DNA of 64,000 nucleotides from Codonopsis lanceolata (GCA_013146195.2 CM028377.1:2666001-2730000); one strand, 5' to 3'. Numbered from the stretch's first letter, positions 35,245 through 48,414 are shown. The notes: a model not told the origin generated them from the letters alone. Program-made: numbers and translations.

Positions 35245-37707
35245 TGTAATGCCCTAAAATTTAGGCCCGACTACATGGGCCCAGATAATGGCCACGTCAC
35301 CAATAACATCAAAATTGTACTAAATCTAAAACGTAATTAATATATCTTCCACATAAGTATCAAATATCCAACATAGATCCCTAATAATTTGCTTACAATT
35401 TCAAAATACATGTCTTGATGAAACTCTCAAATTCAATTTAACGATTACAAAATTGTAGTCCATAACATAACGTCATGTTATTCTCTTCAATTGAGCCCAC
35501 ACGAAGCCAACCAAATTTTCATTCCTTACTTATGTCCTGAAAGAGGAGTAGGAAAAGGGTGAGCGAACAAAGCCCAGTAAGTTCATATACAACCCTTCTG
35601 GTTTTTAAGGAAGAGTTGACCAAAAATGAAGTCAAACATTGTATAGTGCCAAACAATATGAAATTATAAAAAGGAATTATTTTTTCGAATTCCACAATAC
35701 CAATAGCTCATTTATCGAAGAAGCAATTACTAAATTCACAAGAACAAATCAAATCAATATCAAATACTACGGAGGGTGTTATGATCACATAAGCGGTCAT
35801 TTTAGATCAAACAAAAGGTGGCTCCAAAGAACCTCAAATATCAAAGTACTCCAAAGGGTCAAAAACAAAATGGTATATCCGGATTACCTCACCATAGTTC
35901 TTATGGTGTAGTGTCGCCTTAACATGCTAAATGGTAATTCTAGTAGTCTTAGTGATCATGACGAGTTTTTCAAAAATATTACATATTCAACAAAATCAAA
36001 TACAAATAATAGTCGAATAAAATATCTCACATCAAGTTTAAATAATTTTGTGAGATTCATAAAGCGATTCACAATTAAGAATAACGAAAGAACGGATACG
36101 ACTAGAATATTCAAATTCAAATACCAACCAAAGGTCGACACACGTTTTCAAAGAAATGTAAATGCCAAAGAAATAGTGGAAGCCTAACAATTTGAAATAA
36201 ATAATTCAAATAACCTAAACGATGCATAATCCATTACCTTAGCGATGCGGCGAAAAGTTAACTTGAGCACAACGTACCGCTACCCGCGCTTATTCGAATC
36301 TAAATTATCATAGTACAAAATAAAGTTATGAATTTAGGGATCTTCTAGTAACTTTTAAAATTTAATACATAATTAACAATATTTCCTAAATATATAGTTA
36401 ATATAATTATATAGGGTCTATTTCTAACTTTTGTAGTTTGAGGGTAATTTCTGAAAGTGTATATATCAAAAGAAAACTATTGTTCTGATCCAAAACTGCA
36501 GGGGATGAGTCTGTAAAACAAATTCATCCACTCACGAAAACATCTCCCAGTACTATTTTGGTTTGTGTCTTTGACTTAAATCCTATATAATATCATTTCC
36601 ATTATCTTCCTCATATACTTCAGTACACCATTTCCTTTTATTCTTTTCTTTTCCCCTTCTTTCTTCCAGCCATTCCAATCTGTCTCTGTTTCATCTTCTT
36701 TCAACTCTTTTTTTTTCCTTTTCTTCTTCTCTCCTTACAATTGTCAAGAACAAAAAAATCAAGCCAACCAGACCACTGTCAACAATTCTACCGATTTAGA
36801 AAATTTGTTGATTTCATTGGTGAGTTACATAAAGTTCAATTACTTGGTTTCAAAATCAATTCACTGAAAATAACCAAATGTAAACCCACTTCAAGGATTT
36901 AGTTACAAAAACCAATTTACATATTATCTCCAAGAAAACTGAGTTGCATATTTGATTCTAGAATCTAAGGTTGATAACAATTTAAACTTATTATCAGCAT
37001 TCATCCATTCTTCCTTCCTCGTTTTTTCATACATTATTTGTTACGGTTGTTTAATTCCTCTCTCTTCTATCCAACCCAATTCCAAAAGAACTCAAAAATT
37101 CAACAAGAATGAGAATAAAATCAGAGCAAAGTGTTCGGATTCAGAAGGAAGTTTGTTTACCTCGATTCAGCTTTGCGTCACAACCGGCGAGCTTTCCTTC
37201 CTCTTCCGTCGTACTTCTCCGTTCGTCTTCTCGGTGACTTCTCTCAAGATTTCCGGCTCCCCCCTCTCCCTCTTCATGCTTACATTTTGGAAAAAGTGAC
37301 TAACCTCCCTTCTCTTTGCTTTCAATTATATATATCATTAGGCTTGTTTGGAAAGAGAAAGATGTGTCGACTGATTTGCCTCCACCGATTCCCCTTCTGA
37401 CGATACTCCTTCCAGCGTCTCTTCATCATTTTTTTTCTTTTTTTTATTCATTTTACGTTATTTCTAATTACTATAACCGAATTAATCTTAACTATCAAAT
37501 TTAAAAGACTTCATTGGGTCAAGCCCAATTCAAAATAGCTCATTACTAACCGGGTAGAAGCCCAAATAAATTGAAGTACTAATGGCCTAATTTGGGGGAT
37601 TTACTGCCCAAACAAAACAGACCCAAAATATATTAAGGTCAGCCCAAAACAATTTATAATATTAAAAATATAATTAATATTTTTATTCAAAATTCGGATA
37701 TATTGCA
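35245..37707 (-). repeat. Long 5' LTR of the chromovirus
   Basis: The LTR is 2463 bases, starting TGCAATATATCC at 37707 and ending GGGCATTACA at 35245 on the minus strand. Its first 110 bases recur beside the purine tract at 33395-33505. The interior shows CT-rich tracts (36610-36750) and no gene; short frames within it are chance. Confidence 0.8.
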
Positions 37708-39235
37708 CTTGCGTTCCACGATGGAACAAGCTCCGGAATTCCCTCGGTGAGAAATCAGGTGATGTTAGCCGTAGTGCATTCCCCCAGTAAGAAAGTCGAT
37801 TCCGTGTGATGTTAGCCGTAGTGCGGGATGGTCTACCTGCCAACATACTTCCAGGTCATGGGGAATAGGAATGGGATGGGCTAGCATCAAGAATTCCTAA
37901 TAGTTATTCCAATCTATTATCCATGGATGGTGGCTTGCTTGGCCTTTCCATAGTTCAATAACAAAAGCGAGCTCCACAAACTCCAACTAGGGTTAGGGTG
38001 ATTCCCGGTTTCAAATGTAAAACCATTACATTTGCTTTCTGATATGCCTATGTTACTATGTATATAGCGTTGAAGGAGAACATCTCTGAAAAACTTGGAG
38101 ATGATGATTCAGGAATGAGAAAGCACATGCATGCATCATGCGTAACGCCCTTAAGATAAATACAATGCCTTGCACAACTATGTGGCCCAAAAAACACTTC
38201 TGACAGCATAAATTTGTACAAAATGGACATATTCACAAGTACAGATAGAAAAAGTTTCAGGTCTGAGTATTATGTTGAGAAGCAAACGTAGAAAAAATCC
38301 TCTAGTATTGAGTCCATGTCCAGCTAATGGAAGAGCCTTTGCACTGACCTTTTTGGTACCTTTCCTTCAAGTTTTAGTCTTCTATATGCTTCTCGAATGT
38401 GGCAAGGTCTGATTGGCCTAGCGTCCCTCCTCTCTGTCATCACCGTTCTCGTTGTAAAACAACATTGAATTAATGCAAGTCTAGAATGCCTCCAATTTCT
38501 TTGTATGTCTCTGAAATTTCATACCATATTCCTTTTGAAAAACCAGTTATCGTACGCACACGTGTGCTGAATATATATTCTGAATTTATTTATTGAATTA
38601 ATGCATGAACTTAGATTTCTAATATGTTTGTTGTGAACTATTAAGAAACTTAGAAAGGAGAAAGGTGGGTGTGGGTGGGGACACGTGAAAATATTTAAAA
38701 AAATAGTCTCAAAACAATGTGGATGTGTTTCAGTGTTTGGCGGGAAGGGGGGGTTGAGAACGGTGAGTGGGAAAAAATTTATTTTAATTATATTTCTTAT
38801 TCCTTTTATATTTCTTATTTTAATTATTGAGAGAGAAAGAGATAGAGAGAGAGAGGAGTAAAAGAATTTTTTGTCAAGCTAGACATCCCACTCAGTCTCA
38901 AATAAGGGTAATTGTGTTATTTTCATAAATATTTAACGATTCTATTTGAGATAACAGTTTGATGGACAAATATGCAAGCTATAGTGAATTCACAGACCAA
39001 TATAGAAAATGGAAAATATCTATCACCTTTATAGGAAGAAAGGTGAAGTTCAGGGACCAAATCATTATTAATCCAAAGTAAATTAAAAACATTAATACAT
39101 ATTACATAAGTCTCATAGACCAATTGCACACACAAACACAAAAGTGACACATGTATGTGGGAAAGTAATACATTTAAAGAAAAAAGTAATAAATTTAAGA
39201 GTAAAAGTGACATTCAAATTCATAATGTTGTTACA
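37708..39235. other. Intergenic, no recognisable gene
   Basis: Around 37750-37830 the phrase GATGTTAGCCGTAGTGC appears twice about 65 bases apart. The stretch 37850-38470 is less AT-rich but offers no frame I can support. From 39010 to 39230 it contains an AAAGTGACACAT/TTCATAATGTTG segment related to 44390-44460 and 45470-45530. Confidence 0.5.
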
Positions 39236-39280
39236 AATCTAATCTAATCTAATCTAATCTAATCTAATCTAATCTAATCT
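39236..39280. repeat. (AATCT)n microsatellite
   Basis: Nine tandem AATCT units. Confidence 0.95.
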
Positions 39281-39368
39281 AACTACCTATAAAAGTCTAG
39301 GTTGTCTCTTAGAACTTAATGTATGGACAAACCTACCACTTAACTTAATAAATCACTCACCATTAATT

Positions 39369-40165
39369 AAGGCTAAAAGAGTAAATTTGTCATAGATTAA
39401 TTAATTCAATGAATAATTAAATAATAGTTTTATCCCTTGACTTGTACCTAATTTAAAGTTAGATCCTACATTTTTTTAATTCTATTAATTTCATCTTATA
39501 TTTTGATTTTCTTATCAGTTTCCTCCACCTACCATGATCGTTACAAATGTCGCTCAATATTTTCTGAAATAACGAAAATACCCTTACTCAGTTGAGACAC
39601 AAAAACTTTATTCGAAACTAAAAAATAATATGGTTTTACTTTCTTAAATATGTTCGGGAAAGACATTATTAGATTTATATGAAAAATTGTATCAATAATA
39701 ATATAATTGTCTAAAGAACTATTTGATGAGTTTGTGCCTTTTGTTAAGAACAATACACATAAATTTACCATGCCAAATAATAATGATTGGAAAAAAGTAA
39801 CCATAATAAATCACTTGCCATGAACTAAGGCCAAAAGAGTAAATTTGTCATAGACTAATTAATTCTATGAATAATTAAATAATAAGTTGATCACTTGACT
39901 TGTACCTATTTCAATGTTAGGTCCTACATTTTTTAATTCTATTCATTTCGTCTTATATTTTGATTTTCTTATCAATTTCCCCCTCCTACCATTATCGTTA
40001 CAAATATCGCCCAATATTTTCTAAAATGACAAAAACACTCTTACTCAATCGAGACATTAAAACTTTATTCAAAACTAAAAAATAATATGGTTTTACTTTC
40101 TTAAATATGTTCTGGAAAGACATCATTAGATTTATATGAAAAATTGTATCTATAATAATAGAATT
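39369..40165 (+). repeat. Direct tandem duplication, about 340 bp, period 460
   Basis: The segment 39369-39712 is repeated at 39829-40165 with scattered changes. Shared phrases include AAGAGTAAATTTGTCATAGA and AATAATATGGTTTTACTTTC. A downstream phrase (ATTTGATGA...GTTTTGTTA) also recurs after an extra 120 bases in the second copy. No gene. Confidence 0.9.
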
Positions 40166-40299
40166 ATTGGTGAGTATTGAGATATTAAGCAAATTTGTAT
40201 TATGTTTAGTTATTACCCATGAATAAAATAAGAGAAATGGGTTAAGAAAATGTGTCATAATGTCAAGAAGATGAAAAAAAAAAAAAACCATTTGATGAA

Positions 40300-41295
40300 T
40301 CTGTGTGTTTTGTTAGAAAAAAAAAACTAAAATCTACAGTTTACTTCTTTGAATTTTCAGACTACTACAAGCAGCCTTAAAAACTATCATACTGTTCCCA
40401 AACTTGTAGATATTACAAACAAAACCAATTGTAGTAATAACAAATAACTGGGTTCAAATATTTTACTTCTCTCCATAACTGTGTTCCAAGTCTCAAACCT
40501 CTTTTGCTCTTAACTTACTTGCTCCTCTTCATAGGACCCGATATAGTTACATATGAGAATCTCTTTATTCCCCTCCCTTGGCTATCGACTTTCTTTTCTT
40601 CTACCGCAACTCTCATTTTATTGGAAGATACTGCCACCAACCGACATCCTTTCAAGTAGTATATCCTAAAATTAGTTAGATTATCTTCTTGCCTAGTAAT
40701 TTGACACCGAAAGTAGATAGGAACTAAGAAATGTGAGACGTTCTAAGAAAAAAGTACAACTAATCAGAAGCTAAAAATATTGTATGTCTCCATTTGAACA
40801 AGGCAAAGTCAATGCATTTCTTGGTGGTGGTGATAGTACTACTGATGACTGTAGTAGGGATGGTGGAGTTAGGGGCGGTGGTGGCGGCAATTTTAGGAAT
40901 GGCAGTGGTGGTTTAGATGAAATACAACATTGTGAGATTTTCAAATCATTATATTTTCAAATATCCACAGGGGTTTTGGTTTCAATTTGAATTTTGAAAA
41001 TTCAAAAAAATGAATTTGAGTTTGTAAAAAGTGAAATTCAAAGTTGTGTAGTGACGTGTCTATAAATAATGAGTTTTACAAATTAGTTATTTTGAGAGTA
41101 ATGAAATTTTTTAATTTTTAATTTAAATATTAGAAAAATTATAATAACAATGTTGCTAGGTCTTACAACTAATTTTATAACTTTCCTTACAACTAGGTCT
41201 TGAAAAAGAACAAAAATATGTTTGTCCAAAACAACTTGACAGTTCTTCAAAACTTAGTTGTAAGGAAAGTAATGTTGTAAGGATAGCATTTTCCT
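40300..41295. other. Intergenic, no recognisable gene
   Basis: A Gly-rich 68-codon frame (40784-40990) arises from GGTGGT repeats and has no other support. From 41130 to 41280 there is a short inverted pair around AACTAGGTCTTG and AACTTAGTTGTAAGG, possibly a decayed MITE. Confidence 0.4.
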
Positions 41296-41304
41296 TATAA
41301 TTAT

Positions 41305-42756
41305 GTCAAATTACAATTCCCTTCAAAAGTATCCACCAAATCACATTGTTCACCCTAACCCTAAGGTTTGTCCCATAATAGTATTTGGCGTTTTTTTTTT
41401 CATCCTATTTTTCACCCTAACAACAGCCGTTAGAAAAGTCACGTTAATTTGACATTTCCTTGTGGGTGTTAACTCGAGAGAAATATTAGGAATTTGATGT
41501 AAACTTTGGGGGTGCTAAATGTATTTTAGCCTAATAAAATTAAGAAATAAAATCTAATTTTCTTAAAAAATTATATAAATGTGTGTGTAAAGTTAAAATG
41601 CTAAAAAAATAGAGTGGGGGTCCATTATTATTATTATTATTATTATTTTTGCTGAAAGAAAATTTAGAAAAAAGACCCACCATGTTTTTCGGTCTTCAGT
41701 CATCCCCAAAACAAAAATTAACCCAGAACCCGATCTGGGTTTTGTCCACTCCCTCCAAATTTCTTTCTTAACCCAGAAGATAGATACGCGTTTGATTTCA
41801 TTATCAATTCTTTTTATCTTGATAATGAAAACAAAGTACGCAAACAAAAGATATGAAAAACTTTTACCCATAGATACCCGTCCCATCTCCGATTTCTTGT
41901 ATGAAATTGGATCCACTCACCTTTTCCGATGAAACCCAACCACCACTGAAATCAATCAATTTCTCATCGCCCCTTTCATCTTCTTACATGACTTAACTTA
42001 ACTTTACTTTTTCTCTCATAATTCTTTAAATAATTTAACCCGACCACCATGACAGTTGCTCTGAGGTTGAAATCATCTAGAACCATAACTTCTTCAACAT
42101 CCTCTCAATTTCGATACTTTGTTTTAAGTCATATGCAAGCCGGTCGTATGCCCAATTTTCTCTAGCAAAATTGAAGAGTATTTCAATAAAACCCCTTACC
42201 ATTTTTCTTAATTCATGCCCGTCTCTCTTTCTGATGAATTCGACGATATGGGTTATTGGTTTTCTATTAATCCCATGTTTTTATAAGGGTTTTTAGTAAG
42301 TATACTCTATAGCCTCTGATTGCTACTTTAGGTGCGACTTTTGCAGGGGACAGAATGAGGGAGATCGAAGATGAAATTTGGCTAAAATCGAAAGAGGTGA
42401 GTGTCAGAGCTGTGAAAGGAGTAACTGGAGTGGGAAAGGTTTAGGCCTGGAGATGGTGGCTATTACGATGGAGCTAAGATGGGATTGCACCATGAGATGA
42501 GAGAATGAGAGGATGTGAGATTAGAGTTTTTCCTTTTAATACATTTACTCTTTAACCAGATAAGGGAAATGTCATTTTTGCCCCGCACGTAGAAGATCAC
42601 GTGCTATTTTAAGTGAATTATCTAACGTCCGTCAAGGGTAGGGTGGAAAATGAGAAAAAATGTAGCATCACATACCATTATGGGACAAACCTTAGGTTAG
42701 GGTGCACTATGCGATTTAGTGGATACTTTGCGGGGGGAGGGATTGTAAATTGGCCA
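41305..42756. mobile_element. MULE-type long-TIR element with possible captured exon
   Basis: TIRs of about 160 bases (41305-41460 and about 42600-42756) share CTAAGGTTTGTCCCATAAT in inverted orientation. They are flanked by the 9-bp duplication TATAATTAT (41296-41304 and 42757-42765). No transposase is present. Inside, a 38-codon ATG frame (42049-42165) begins MTVALRLKSSRTITSSTSSQ, an Arg/Ser-rich start that could be a captured mitochondrial presequence; the source gene is not recognised. The interior is less AT-rich than its flanks, fitting a Pack-MULE. Confidence 0.75.
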
Positions 42757-42849
42757 TATAATTATTTTTGGATTATTGAAACAATTATTTATTATTTTTA
42801 TTTAAAAACATATTTTAAATACTAAATGAGTAACTAAATATTGATGTTA

Positions 42850-43032
42850 TAACCAAATCTCATTTTGCATCCCAAGAAAAATGATCAAAATAATCTTCAT
42901 GTGACATGCACATACAATTTTCCGTTACTATTTTCAACACCCATAGATGGAAGGGGACAAAGTGGGACAAATAGAAAAATAAGGTATGGAAGTGAAACAC
43001 TTCGTAGGTTGGGGTGCAATGTGAGATTTATT
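42850..43032. mobile_element. Short MITE related to neighbouring long-TIR elements
   Basis: AAATCTCATTTTGCATCCCA at 42856 is inverted at 43011-43029 (TGGGGTGCAATGTGAGATTT spans the end). About 180 bases with no gene. Confidence 0.6.
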
Positions 43033-43078
43033 GTGTAATTTTGAGAGCTAATCATATTTTGGCCCCCATCAAAAGTAG

Positions 43079-43918
43079 TCCAAAATACAAATTTCCCCCT
43101 AAGTATCCATCAAATCCACTTTGGCCCTCAACGTAATTTTGTAGCATTTCCATATTCCATGTCAAATTTGGTGATGATGATGTCATGTCTGGTAATTGTA
43201 GTGATAGACACGGTGGCGAATAATGTTTAAGATGGATAATTTGGTCCAATCAAACCATAAACAATATCAATGGTGTCGATGAGAAATTTATTAGAGTTGA
43301 AGCTAAGGACGATGAAAACAGATTGAACCATGGTGTGCCTCATCTTTGTCATATACATTTGTGATTGGTTCAAATATGGGTTTTGAAATTCGTGGTGTAT
43401 GCTTGTGTATTGTGTTGTACGAGAGAGAAATGGAGAAATGTCAGGGGGCTGTGACAGTTTTAATTTTTTGTGGGTTCTTATTCGTGGCAGCCTTGAAACC
43501 TGATTGTGATTATCTGATCTTCAATTATATCTTTCTGATATTTGATATGATTCCGCTCTATTTTTATTTATTTTTCAATATAAAATTTTGAATAAAAGAT
43601 TCATACTCTTGAGTTTTATTTCAATTAAAATTTACATAAGAGGTTATTGATTGAGAAGAAGCAGAGAAATAGTTGTTGGAGAAGAAGAAAAAGAAGTTTC
43701 TCTTTGGGTAATAAAAACAGAGAAAGCGTTGCAAGAAAATTCTCAAAATGCCCTACACGTGAAATCTCATGTGCACCTTAATGTCAGATTGGTAACCTTC
43801 GTCGTGACTAGGGGGTAAACTAGAAAAAATTATAAAATGATACGAAAATGACACAAAACTTAGGTTGAGTGTGGCAAAGTGGGATTTCATAGATACTTTG
43901 GTGGAATTTTGTATTTTT
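43079..43918. mobile_element. Long-TIR element, MULE-like
   Basis: Left end about 43079-43155 (AAATACAAATTTCCCCCTAA, GTATCCATCAAATCC) and right end about 43840-43918 in inverted orientation. The termini resemble those of 41305-42756, so they are probably one family. Target duplication was not resolved. The frame at 43346-43591 inside is not recognisable. Confidence 0.6.
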
Positions 43919-44534
43919 TAGTGCAACTATATACTATGGGGTTGAGAGTTTGATTCTCCAACACAATATTTTTTTAGAAAAATAGTTATAAATTCCAGAA
44001 ATGACATAAGCAAAGTCTCCAACAACAATGTGCTTATCTAAGATTGTAAGTTTGAATTGTTTTCAATTTACACACTGATAAAAATGAATGAATTCATGTT
44101 TGGTATTAAAAAAAGTGATTTAAAAATAACCAACAAAAAAGACAAATGTGTAGGATACGTTGCTATACAATGACTAAAACCATACATTATAAATGACCGA
44201 AAAACAAAGTGTCAGAAATGCTAAACACACAACATAATTTATAAGTCTCAAAAACTGTAAAGATTAAAACACACAAAAATCTAATAATTAAAATTCAACA
44301 AAAAAATGAAGGAACTAACAAATCATTTTTTAAAAATTATTAACACCACATGGAACGCACGTGAACCTTACTAGTAACTAATAAAAGTAACACATTTATG
44401 TGAAAAAGTGATACATTCAAGAACAAAATTAACACATTCAAATTCATAATGTTGTGAAACATAGATGGACTAAAAATGACACATTTAAATATTAAAGTGA
44501 CACATTCAAGACCAAAAGTGAGACATAGTATATA

Positions 44535-44809
44535 CTCCCTCCGTTCCAAAATATATGTCGTTTTGAAGTTTTTCGCACAGACTAAGGAAACATATTACAA
44601 AGACTAAACTGCCCTTATTTACTTTACTCCAAACATTAATGAGGTGTCTTTTGATACCCTTGCCCAAAGAGTCAAACACAAGTTACGGAGTCAGTAAATA
44701 TGGGTAGAATTAGAAAAAAAAAAAAAAATTCATTGAAAATTGTTAAGTGACATCTATTTTGGAACAAAAAATCTCTCCCAAAACCACATATATTATGGAA
44801 TGGAGGGAG
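44535..44809. mobile_element. Stowaway-type MITE (Tc1/mariner)
   Basis: The left end is CTCCCTCCGTTCCAAAATA and the right end the complement of the same motif (TATTATGGAATGGAGGGAG), flanked by TA (44533-44534 and 44810-44811). About 275 bases, non-coding. Confidence 0.88.
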
Positions 44810-44899
44810 TAATAAAAAATGAAACAAGTGTATTCATAATGACTGATTCGGGACTAAAAATGTGGTACATTTCAACACACACACACAACTCTATAAAAC

Positions 44900-47280
44900 T
44901 TACATTGTGGTTGTGGGTAGTATCAAGAAATAATCTTTTGCAACCATCAATTATATTGCCTATTTCTACCAGAGGAAGAAGATCAAAGCTGGGCATATCT
45001 TCTAATAATTTCTTCTTCATACTGGTAAAGTTATCTACCACTTCATAAATGAATTTCGAAACATTATCGTCGGAATCTTTTTTTTGGGTGTGAGACAATA
45101 TAGGGGATTGTGATGACAGGGGGTTGAGCCTTCTTAGGAAAGTTCTTCCTCATCTTTAGCAATCTACCCATGTAGAAGTCAGAAACGTCTATTTGTTATA
45201 ACATTGTTTGTCACTTCTTAGCAATAGAAACATCTCATGGACATCCTGTAGAAGCGACACATTTAAAGAGAAAAGTGACACATTTAAAAGGAAAAACGAC
45301 ACATTTAAAGAGAAAAGTGACACATTTAGTGGCAGAAAGTTCACAAATGCAAAATTGCCAGAATAACTATAAGTAAAGCTAGATCACAATGGAAGTTTGG
45401 TACTCGAATTTCAAATATACAGATTCAAATTCATAATATGCTATTACACATTAAGGTACTAAAAGTGGCAAATTTATGTGGAAAAGTAATACATTTGGTA
45501 CATTCAAATTCATAATGTTGTAATACATGGAGGAACTAAAAGGAAAAGTGACAAAAGTGACATATTCGGATTCAAGAAAGGATACTTCTAAAATGAATAG
45601 TAATGCTTGCATCTTTAGCCAGTTTCTTTATCTCCAAATCAGCTAGTTGGCCCTTCGGCAATCCAAATTGGATATATTTTGGGACCTTTCAGCATTGTCT
45701 TCTTCAACACTCCCTTCACGACTTTCCTTCTCATCCTTTATACCAAAAGTGACATTTTTAAGTAAAAAGATGATACGGCTAAAATAAAGAGTAATTCTAA
45801 AATAAAGAGTAATTCTAAAATAAAGAGAAAATACTATGAACGTGTGTTTGGTTAACTCACATCGGAAGCATGTTTCTCAAGGTTGATAGTGTAATACCCC
45901 AATCCCACATCGGGTAGATGTGGGACTTGTGTTTGATTTAAGAGGTAGACATGTGCTACTACTGGGCACCAACATCATCCATGGACGTTTGGGTCGGCTT
46001 GTGGTGGGCTTGATGACCCAAGGTGCTGCTGTGCTCAGTGGGCCAGTGAGTGGGCTACACGTAGCGGACCGGACTCTCGGGCTCGGGTCGTTACAAATGG
46101 TATTAGAGCGGGTCCCAACCAGAAATATGGGAACAAAGTACGGGAGACCAAAGCAGTGTGTGGGCTACACGTAGCGGACTGGGCTCTCGGGCTCGGGTCT
46201 TTACAAATGGTATTAGAACGGGTCCCAACCAGAAATGTGGAAACAAAGTGCGGAAGACCAAAGTGCTACACCGCAGAAGATGAGGTGGCTGGGGTACGAT
46301 TCGACCTTGACGAGGACGTCAAGGATTTGATTTTTGATTTATAAGGTAGACATGCACTACTACTGGGCACCAACATCATCCATGGGCCAGTAGGGTGGTT
46401 GATAGCATAAATCTTCACGCCGGAAGCAATCATTCTTGCTTAGATTAGGTGGATGTCATCCACCCACTCTCCTTGCCCAAACTCTCCGACCTCTCTTCCT
46501 TTATTATGTCCCTGATATTTTGAGTGGTCTAGTGCCGAATGAGTGGCAATGAAAAAGGTTCAGCTTTACCTTCCCATTTTAACCGGTGGAAGTAGATGAT
46601 TTGCAAAGCCAACACACACGTGTGTTGTAGAGCTCTTGTTGAGTTTGGATGCAGCCAGCACAAACGAATACCAATCAAGCTAACAAATCTCATCAACATC
46701 CACCAAGGATTTGAAAGAAGAAAAATCTACGGTATAATTTGCACTAGGAGTGAGAAAACTAGACAAACTATACAAAACAAACAGTCTCTTGAAGTCATAA
46801 GCAGATTTTTCAAATCTCATTTTAAAACTAGTAAATCATATCTATGATATCTATGCCATCATTCTTTTTTAAAAGCATTATATTTCTCCCACTATTCCTT
46901 GGGAGAAGAAAGATATCACAATCATCTGAAGTTATTGCAAACTTCATTGTTTCCCGAAGGCCAGAGTTTGAGGTGCCCGAGACTGCCGATGACAATGCCG
47001 AAGATGAGGATGAGGAGGACGATGATGATGCCGAAGTTGGGGCAGGGGAGGTGCCTTGGAATGAAGAAGTTGCAGATGGGGATGAAGTTATCTACTTTTA
47101 GCATTCTACTCATGCCGTTAAATCTCTTTACCAACCACCCTAGCATATTTGTAGGTTAATATCCTACTTGCATTTTCAATAAACCTCCAAACCCAATATC
47201 AATCACATCTTTTTTGGTTTCTTTGTCAACAATTTAATCACATCAACCAGACCTCAAGGTCTACACTTGGTGAGGAGATC
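44900..47280 (-). pseudogene. Ulp1-type protease family gene, 5' part (copy 1)
   Basis: Minus-strand pieces in order: DVIDIGFGGLLKMQ and MLGWLVKRFNGMSRMLKVDN (about 47080-47215), ITSDDCDIFLLPRNSGRN (about 46880-46950), LQIIYFHRLKWEGKAEPFSL (about 46530-46600), and LPKGQLADLEIKKLAKDA (about 45600-45660). GFGGLL, WLV-x-x-FN and VLQ/LQ-I-YFHR are standard N-terminal blocks of transposon-borne plant Ulp1-like proteins. Stops interrupt several pieces (for example a TAA after KMQVGY). A 145-bp acidic-coding filler (about 46953-47095) splits one exon, and a TRIM at 45890-46395 splits another. The protease domain itself is not found in this copy. It is a relative of 52752-55590. Confidence 0.65.
45890..46395 (+). 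mobile_element. TRIM retrotransposon, rearranged
   Basis: An LTR of 206 bases (45890-46095; TGTAATACCCC to CGTTACA) is followed by AATGGTATTAGAGC, one base off the initiator-tRNA-Met primer site. The end of the LTR plus primer site is repeated at about 46157-46255. Then comes the internal segment (GTGCTACACCGCAGAAG ... GACGTCAAGGATTTGA) and the middle of a second LTR (46330-46395). GGTTGATAG flanks both sides (45881-45889 and about 46397-46405), which is longer than the usual 5-bp duplication. There is no coding capacity. Confidence 0.82.
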
Positions 47281-47649
47281 ACTGCAAAAAAACAAAACAT
47301 GGTACTATGTATATGTGTCTCTTTATATCAATGCAGTGTGTGTGAAAGGATTAAACAAAGAAATTAAACATGGTATGTATTCATGGAATGTAATGTCTTG
47401 TACTAGTAAATTAATGCAAAACAAGTCATATTTCCTTATATTTCTAACTTCTATAAAGAATGAAAAACTTGACACACGTACTAAGGTTTGGGTTGATGAA
47501 CTTAATCAGTCCAAGTGACACATTTGAACCCAAAAGTGATAAAATACGTATGATCGAGACATTGGAGCTTCTAAGCAACTTTTATAGAAAACAACTTCTT
47601 CTAGACTACATACTTGCAAAAATAAATGTTTTAAGACCGTATCACTAAC

Positions 47650-48410
47650 CTCTCAACACCTCTTTTTGAAACCTTCGATTTCTTTACGACAGAATGCCAC
47701 TTAGCTTTAACATTTGGACATATACAAACAATTCCGAAGTATATTTGTAAGAAAAATGCAACTTAGCTTTAACACCATTCACTTATCTATATTCATGAAC
47801 GGATGATAATTACTAGCTAGCTTTAAAACAAGTCTAAAATGAGATGTTAAAAACTATTTCTGAAAGCTAAAAAACACGTGCTAGAGGTGGAACTCAAATT
47901 AAAATAGATTAGGCCTTTACAACCAATTGGAACACAAAGTGTAAATATATGTAAGGACCAATCATTAGTCAAGATTTGTTCCTTTGCTTCTTACCTCTCA
48001 AACCCTTGAGCAACCTGTATCGTCGTATCAATTAAATTATGGGGTTGTCTCCTGTAAGACGGTCTTACGAACCCTTATCTGTAAGACGGAGCCCCATATA
48101 GTAAAACAGATCCTAACGCACAACACATGCAAGTTAGCAGCAACACACAACGTACAACAAACGCAAGTTATCACAAGGTGGCCGCAAGAGACCTACTCCA
48201 CGGCGGCTGAGCTTCAACTTCTTCATCTCGAGAAAGCTTGACAAGTCGATACAATAATCTTCTACCACAATCGTTCAACACAATCTTCATCTCCTAGCCA
48301 CCATTCTCGCTTTCTATTTTTGCTTGGATTGGGCTTCAATACACGAGGACACAAAAGCCAATCAATAGAATACAATTCCAAACCAAACAAAGCAGCTTTT
48401 CCTTCTGGAT
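47650..48410. other. Intergenic, no recognisable gene
   Basis: At 48045-48090 the phrase TAAGACGGTCTTACGA is a short palindrome. Nothing else is supportable. Confidence 0.4.
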
Positions 48411-48414
48411 TTAC

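Larger units (their letters stand above)
33395..37707 (-). mobile_element. Chromovirus (Ty3/gypsy) with deleted gag-RT and TRIM segment inserted
   Basis: In minus orientation the order is: 5' LTR (37707 to 35245), a tRNA-Met-type primer site (TTATCAGAGC, 35240-35231), a TRIM-like segment (35244-34842), the 3' half of pol with chromodomain (34841-33571), a purine tract (AGGGAGTAAGAG just before 33505), and the first about 110 bases of the 3' LTR (33505 to about 33395). The LTR starts agree (TGCAATATATCCG against TGTAATATACCCG). Gag, protease and most of RT-RNase H are gone, and the 3' LTR is truncated, so the element is dead. Confidence 0.88.

Noticed and set aside
40784..40990. Gly-rich 68-codon frame
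   Set aside because: Produced by GGTGGT-type low-complexity DNA, without conservation or context.
45890..46095. TRIM LTR as a Cassandra-type LTR with 5S rRNA promoter
   Set aside because: I could not find the conserved 5S internal promoter blocks in any of the LTR copies.
46844..47101. Acidic plus-strand reading frame as a gene
   Set aside because: Only the 145-bp filler gives the acidic part; the remainder is antisense to Ulp1-family exons.
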